Assembly: GCF_027533645.1 (NCBI RefSeq)
Contig: NZ_JAQAGY010000018.1
Coordinates: 1 to 64,000, forward strand
Direction: 5' to 3'
DNA: 64,000 nt
Source: Paenibacillus caseinilyticus
GTDB lineage: Bacteria > Bacillota > Bacilli > Paenibacillales > NBRC-103111
This document shows positions 60,533-64,000 of this stretch, in pieces (position 1 is the stretch's first letter; every line of letters begins with the position of its first letter). The position numbers and the translations under genes are program-made. The notes beneath the pieces are model-generated. The model saw only the letters and a list, made by a program, of their open reading frames with translations. It was not told the DNA's origin and searched no databases.

Positions 60533-62131
60533 ATGAAAAGGAAAAATTGGAGCATGAAGCTCAGCGCCGCTCTGGCAGGCGCACTGCTTGTCCTGGCGGG
60601 CTGCCAGCCGGTTTCGAGTGTCGATGTGAACAAAGTGTTGAATGGCTCGTTCGCGGTGAAGTCGGGGGAAGGCCGCTCGACGGTTGCCTTTGAACTGACG
60701 CCGGATGGTTCTGCTACCACGACTGCCGAGCAGAAGAAAGCGCTCGAGCTCTTCGGCAAGATCAAGCTCGACATTACGGAGGCCAAAACGCAGGATGCCC
60801 TGCATGCCTCCCTCAAAGGAACCCTGGAATACTCCAAGGGGAAGATTCCGTTCCATCTGGAAGTGTCCGAGATGGACTACATCGTGTGGCTCGAGGGAGC
60901 GAAGAAGCCGATCGTGTTCAAGAACAACCCGGCGGCATTCCCGCAGGGCGCAGCGGGCGAAGTAGGTCTGTCCGTTCAGCTCCAGAAGCAGATCGAGGAT
61001 CTTGCGAAGAAAGCGGTGGAGAAGTCGCCGGAGCTCGGCAGCTTCTTCGTGAATAACTTCCCGAATCCGAACAAGATCACGGCCGGCCCTGTTACGGAGA
61101 CCGTGTACGGCGAGAGCTTGTCCCTGACGAAAGTGCATGCCGAGCTGTATGGCAGCGAGCTCGTATCGATCGTCAAAGGCTTCCTCACGAACGTGCTGGC
61201 AGATGACGCTGGTCTGAAAGCGTTCATCGGTACGCTCTACGACCTGTATGCTCCGCTCGTGAAGGCAGTCGTGGAGGAGCAGAGCAAGTCGGGCGGCAGT
61301 GATGAGATGAATGCGGCCATCGCTCCTTACCTCAATAACAAGACGCTGGCCGTCGAGTTCCTTCACACCTACATCAAGTCCACGCTGCAGAAGGCCGTAG
61401 ACCAGTATGATCAAACGGCAGCGTCCCTGACAACTTCCCCTACCGGTGAAGGCCTGAAGCCGCTGCTGAGCGACCAGCATTGGTTCAAGGTTGATCTGTG
61501 GGTCGACAAAGACTACCTCCCGCGCAAATCCGCGATGGAGTGGAACTTGACGCTGTCGGAAGGCAAGGGCGACGGCATCAAGGGCATTAAAGTCACAAGC
61601 ACTTCCGAGAACTGGAATGTGAACAAACCGGTTACCGTATCCAAAGTCGATGTGTCCAAAGGGGTAACCGAGTGGGAGCCGTCGAGCCGCTTCACCGCAG
61701 GCAGGCTGCTGGCTGCACTGGAGCCGAATTCCACGCTCTACAAGCTGCTGAAGGACGACCTGCATGTCACGCACAAGAACATTCGTCTGAACGCGGCTGA
61801 GGCGGGAGAGGTATACGGCACACAGCCGTATAACGATAACGGTACAGTCATGGTGCCGGTCCGCTTCGTCACCGAGCAGCTCGATGCCGATGTGAAGTGG
61901 AATGCCGAAGCCAAGAAGGTGACGATTACGGATCCGCTGAGCGGCTCGATCATCGAGCTGACGATCGGCAGCAACCAAGCTACGGTAGGCGGTAAGACGC
62001 TGACGCTGGAGAAGCCGGCCCAGCTTGTGAACAGTGCGACTTACGTGCCGGTCCGTATCGTATCCGAAGGAATGGGTGCAGACGTGAAGTGGGAGCAGGA
62101 TACTCAATCTGTCGTAATTACACGCGAGTAG
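60533..62131 (+). CDS. Lipoprotein with C-terminal copper-amine-oxidase-like (stalk) domain
   Basis: 532 residues. Lipobox LLVLAGC (lipidated Cys near 23). A long helical and beta region (about 30-400) without known motifs resembles DUF-type sporulation or stress lipoproteins. The C-terminus (about 405-530) is a copper-amine-oxidase N-terminal-like domain with two typical repeats, VMVPVRFVTEQLDADVKWNAEAKKVTI and TYVPVRIVSEGMGADVKWEQDTQSVVI. These domains bind wall or other proteins rather than copper. AGGAGG lies 6 bases before the ATG. A strong terminator follows. Confidence 0.87.
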   Translation: MKRKNWSMKLSAALAGALLVLAGCQPVSSVDVNKVLNGSFAVKSGEGRSTVAFELTPDGSATTTAEQKKALELFGKIKLDITEAKTQDALHASLKGTLEYSKGKIPFHLEVSEMDYIVWLEGAKKPIVFKNNPAAFPQGAAGEVGLSVQLQKQIEDLAKKAVEKSPELGSFFVNNFPNPNKITAGPVTETVYGESLSLTKVHAELYGSELVSIVKGFLTNVLADDAGLKAFIGTLYDLYAPLVKAVVEEQSKSGGSDEMNAAIAPYLNNKTLAVEFLHTYIKSTLQKAVDQYDQTAASLTTSPTGEGLKPLLSDQHWFKVDLWVDKDYLPRKSAMEWNLTLSEGKGDGIKGIKVTSTSENWNVNKPVTVSKVDVSKGVTEWEPSSRFTAGRLLAALEPNSTLYKLLKDDLHVTHKNIRLNAAEAGEVYGTQPYNDNGTVMVPVRFVTEQLDADVKWNAEAKKVTITDPLSGSIIELTIGSNQATVGGKTLTLEKPAQLVNSATYVPVRIVSEGMGADVKWEQDTQSVVITRE

Positions 62132-62152
62132 CCTTATCGGGTATAAGCAAGC

Positions 62153-62188
62153 CCCAAAAACCGTACCTTCCGGGGTACGGTTTTTGGG
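62153..62188 (+). terminator. Terminator
   Basis: CCCAAAAACCGTACC/GGTACGGTTTTTGGG, a perfect 15-bp stem with internal T run. Confidence 0.92.
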
Positions 62189-62549
62189 TGTGTGCGCTTC
62201 GGGCTGAGCAGAGGAAACGGCGGCCAGACACATAGAAGGCAGGTGGGGCACCGGTATAGTCCCGCTGCCCTTAGAGAAAGGAACGCTGCTGATGGCGCTG
62301 CGGGAGGGGGCGTCGGACCGATGGTTCCAAAAGGGGAAGGCCTGGCAGCAGGTCCCCAGAAATCGATGCCGCTGCGGCAGATGGACGCTCACCCGCCTTA
62401 ACGCTCACCACGTCTCATCGCCTTGAGCTGCTGCGTTCCTTCCTCTCCAGCCCTGTCTACCGATACTCCCTCTTGGCCGGGCTGCGGCATGGCATGGATC
62501 ACCGCCGGCTATACCGCAGCCCGCGAGTGCCGCCCGCTTCCGAGAGACA
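62189..62549. other. Gene-free stretch
   Basis: No gene with a ribosome binding site, no promoter and no repeat is visible between the two terminators. Open frames here have random-looking composition. Confidence 0.5.
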
Positions 62550-62597
62550 CCAAACAGCCCCTTGATCCCGCTCCGTGGGGATCAAGGGGCTGTTTGG
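62550..62597 (-). terminator. Bidirectional terminator
   Basis: CCAAACAGCCCCTTGATCCC pairs perfectly with the segment ending at 62597; it closes the minus-strand RHH/SPFH operon. Confidence 0.85.
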
Positions 62598-62614
62598 CTA
62601 TGCTGCTGCGCGGC

Positions 62615-62815
62615 TCAGGCCTTCGTGTCCGGTTCCCTGCCGCCCGGGCGTTCGGAAGGCCGCGCGGAAGGAAGACGGCCGGCCCGCAGGGCGGCTTCCC
62701 GCAGGAGGAACTCGATGTGTCCGTTGACGCTGCGGAACTCATCCTCCGCCCAGCGCTCGAGCACTTCGTACAGCTTGGGGTCCAGGCGCAGGGGAAATTG
62801 CTTTTTGGATGCCAT
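62615..62815 (-). CDS. Small Arc/ribbon-helix-helix DNA-binding protein
   Basis: 66 residues beginning MASKKQFPLRLDPKLYEVLERWA followed by EFRSVNGHIEFLLREA, the strand-helix-helix of Arc/MetJ-type repressors (FPLRLD is the DNA-contacting strand). About 20 disordered residues end it. It lies 12 bp after the SPFH gene in the same direction and has no own promoter, so it is its operon partner. It may control the operon itself, whose promoter region carries a palindrome at 63692-63711 (inference). Confidence 0.85.
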   Translation of the reverse strand: MASKKQFPLRLDPKLYEVLERWAEDEFRSVNGHIEFLLREAALRAGRLPSARPSERPGGREPDTKA

Positions 62816-62827
62816 GCTCTGGGCCTG

Positions 62828-63673
62828 TTAGTAGAGACTGCCTGTGTTGATGATAGGATTCGCGGAGCGGTCCGAGACGATAGCGACCAGCAGGTTGTTG
62901 ATCATGGCCGCTTTACGCTCTTCGTCGAGTTCGATGATGCCTTCCTGCTGGAGCTGGGCGATCGCCATCTGGACCATGCCTACCGCCCCTTCGACGATCT
63001 TGGCGCGGGCCGCGATGATCGCGGAGGCCTGCTGGCGCTGCAGCATGGCGCTGGCGATCTCGGTGGAGTAAGCGAGATGCGTCAGCCGCGCTTCAAGCAC
63101 TTCGACGCCTGCCACGGTCAGCCGCTCCTGAAGTTCCCGGCTGAGCTCCTCGGCGACTTCGTCGGAGTTGCCGCGCAGCGAGTACCCGCTTTCATCGAAA
63201 GCATCATAAGGATATTTGCCCGCTACATGACGCAGCGCCGTCTCGCTCTGGATCTCGACGAATTGTTCATAATGATCGACGTCGAAGGTAGCCTTGGCGG
63301 AATCCGTCACGCGGAAGACCACGACAGCCGCAATCTCGACCGGGTTGCCCTCGATGTCATTGACCTTGAGCCGGGTGCTGTTGAAGTTGCGGACCCGCAG
63401 TGACACTTTCTTGCGGACGGAGAACGGAACCGTCATCCAGAACCCGCTGTCCTGAAGCGTGCCGGCATAGCTGCCGAAGTAGGTAATAACCAGCGCCTGG
63501 TTCGGCTGTACGATGGCGAATCCGGTCAGACAGGGAATCGAGGCGGCGAGCAGCAGGCCTCCAAGAATAGGCAGGGTCTCGGTGTACAGCAGCGTGAGAC
63601 CGGCGGCATACAGAAGCAGGACGAACAGAATTCCCATGAATCCGCTCACGGCCCAAGCTTTTCTTTCCTTCAT
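62828..63673 (-). CDS. SPFH/Band 7 (prohibitin-like) membrane protein
   Basis: 281 residues. Two N-terminal membrane segments (about 6-50) are followed by the SPFH domain: [82 protein letters not shown], and a C-terminal helix [43 protein letters not shown] typical of oligomerising band 7 proteins. Such proteins scaffold membrane microdomains. The ATG at 63673 has GGAG about 9 bases upstream. First gene of an operon with the RHH protein. Confidence 0.92.
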   Translation of the reverse strand: MKERKAWAVSGFMGILFVLLLYAAGLTLLYTETLPILGGLLLAASIPCLTGFAIVQPNQALVITYFGSYAGTLQDSGFWMTVPFSVRKKVSLRVRNFNSTRLKVNDIEGNPVEIAAVVVFRVTDSAKATFDVDHYEQFVEIQSETALRHVAGKYPYDAFDESGYSLRGNSDEVAEELSRELQERLTVAGVEVLEARLTHLAYSTEIASAMLQRQQASAIIAARAKIVEGAVGMVQMAIAQLQQEGIIELDEERKAAMINNLLVAIVSDRSANPIINTGSLY

Positions 63674-63691
63674 ACGGCAGCACTCCTTCAA

Positions 63692-63757
63692 GTGTCATGT
63701 GGATGTGACACCTTATTTTGATATTTATATGATATCACTTTTTGAAATAAATGTAAA
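63692..63757 (-). promoter_or_regulatory. SPFH operon promoter and downstream palindrome
   Basis: On the minus strand TTTACA (complement of 63752-63757) and TATCAT (complement of 63729-63734) are spaced by 17 bases. Downstream GTGTCA...TGACAC (63692-63711) is a perfect 6+6 palindrome between promoter and gene, a good place for a repressor such as the co-encoded RHH protein. Confidence 0.65.
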
Positions 63758-63841
63758 CCAATCCTAGACATCTTCCGTTGGTTTGACAGACAGAACGGGG
63801 AATGCTACCCTAAGGCAAAACAATAGAAGGCGGTGCCATTC

Positions 63842-64000
63842 ATGGAACAAATCCGTACCGATGCGGGATTCAGGGAGAAGGTCGGCGCCTCCAAGCCTAC
63901 GATCGCCGTATTCAAGGCGACTTGGTGCAAGGACTGCCATTTTATCGAACCGTTCATGCCTCAGATCGAAGAAGCCTACGGGGACAAACTTACGTTCATC
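63842..64000 (+). CDS. Thioredoxin-family protein (partial, runs off the window)
   Basis: The first 53 codons are present. FKATWCKDCHFIEPFMPQIEEAYGD shows the thioredoxin active site WCxxC with KD between the cysteines, preceded by the usual beta strand (PTIAVFKA). No signal peptide, so a cytoplasmic thiol-disulfide protein, similar to YtpP-type thioredoxins. The rest lies beyond position 64000. Confidence 0.88.
   Translation, partial: MEQIRTDAGFREKVGASKPTIAVFKATWCKDCHFIEPFMPQIEEAYGDKLTFI

Noticed and set aside
60512-62392. A 626-codon open frame antisense to the lipoprotein gene
   Set aside because: The plus-strand gene has a signal peptide, ribosome binding site and terminator; the minus frame has none and runs through the terminator.
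1-64000. CRISPR array, prophage or complete insertion sequence
   Set aside because: No regularly spaced repeats, no phage structural genes, no transposase and no matching terminal inverted repeats around a coding region were seen.

Overview
The window comes from a spore-forming, high-GC Firmicute of the Paenibacillus type. The evidence is the spore coat protein GerQ, two YheC/YheD-like ATP-grasp proteins, an SLH S-layer protein, a modular GH5 cellulase, strong AGGAGG ribosome binding sites with frequent TTG/GTG starts, and GlnR/TnrA, PurR and CcpA type operators. Base composition and gene content fit the P. mucilaginosus group, but that assignment is inference.

Layout. 1-1019: the 3' end of a 23S rRNA gene, then eight tRNAs (Ala, Glu, Val, Asp, Lys, Leu, Gly, Pro) and a terminator; no 5S gene lies between them. 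1290-8753: a truncated beta-helix glycosidase remnant, an ATP-grasp spore protein, two small unknown proteins, a FAD oxidoreductase behind PurR-like boxes and a guanine riboswitch, a Cu/Zn superoxide dismutase, an aldo/keto reductase and an ATP-grasp gene broken by an in-frame TAG. 8966-22215: housekeeping and accessory genes (a PhyH-HEAT fusion, Mn-dependent pyrophosphatase, GH5 cellulase with a cre site, SET protein, acyltransferase, gerQ, two short-chain dehydrogenases, a YvgN-like reductase).

22410-32839 is a nitrogen module. urtABCDE (urea ABC transporter, minus strand) and ureABCFGD (urease and accessory proteins, plus strand) diverge from a 367-bp region holding two perfect TGTNA-N7-TNACA boxes. 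One overlaps the -35 of urtA; the other sits about 50 bp upstream of the ureA start site. ureE is absent and UreG carries a His-rich N-terminus.

32960-41516: heme O synthase (ctaB), a SCO copper chaperone, an AEC permease, a small Toprim protein, an SLH protein with a long leader, an MFS transporter and a membrane transglutaminase. 41644-50442: a HAD hydrolase, two tandem class B penicillin-binding proteins, and a MntABCD-type metal ABC transporter with an MntR-like site. 50715-64000: sugar isomerase-like protein, asparagine synthetase, Cof-type HAD, DUF456, a YtgP/MurJ-like flippase, a secreted protein, a DUF2515 protein, a lipoprotein with a copper-amine-oxidase-like domain, an RHH/SPFH gene pair and the start of a thioredoxin.

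Structured non-coding DNA is frequent. It includes an 88-bp repeat present twice in opposite orientation 34 kb apart, two nested inverted repeats, a 29-bp tandem duplication at the end of the FAD gene, and many bidirectional terminators. I see no CRISPR array, prophage, transposase or complete insertion sequence.
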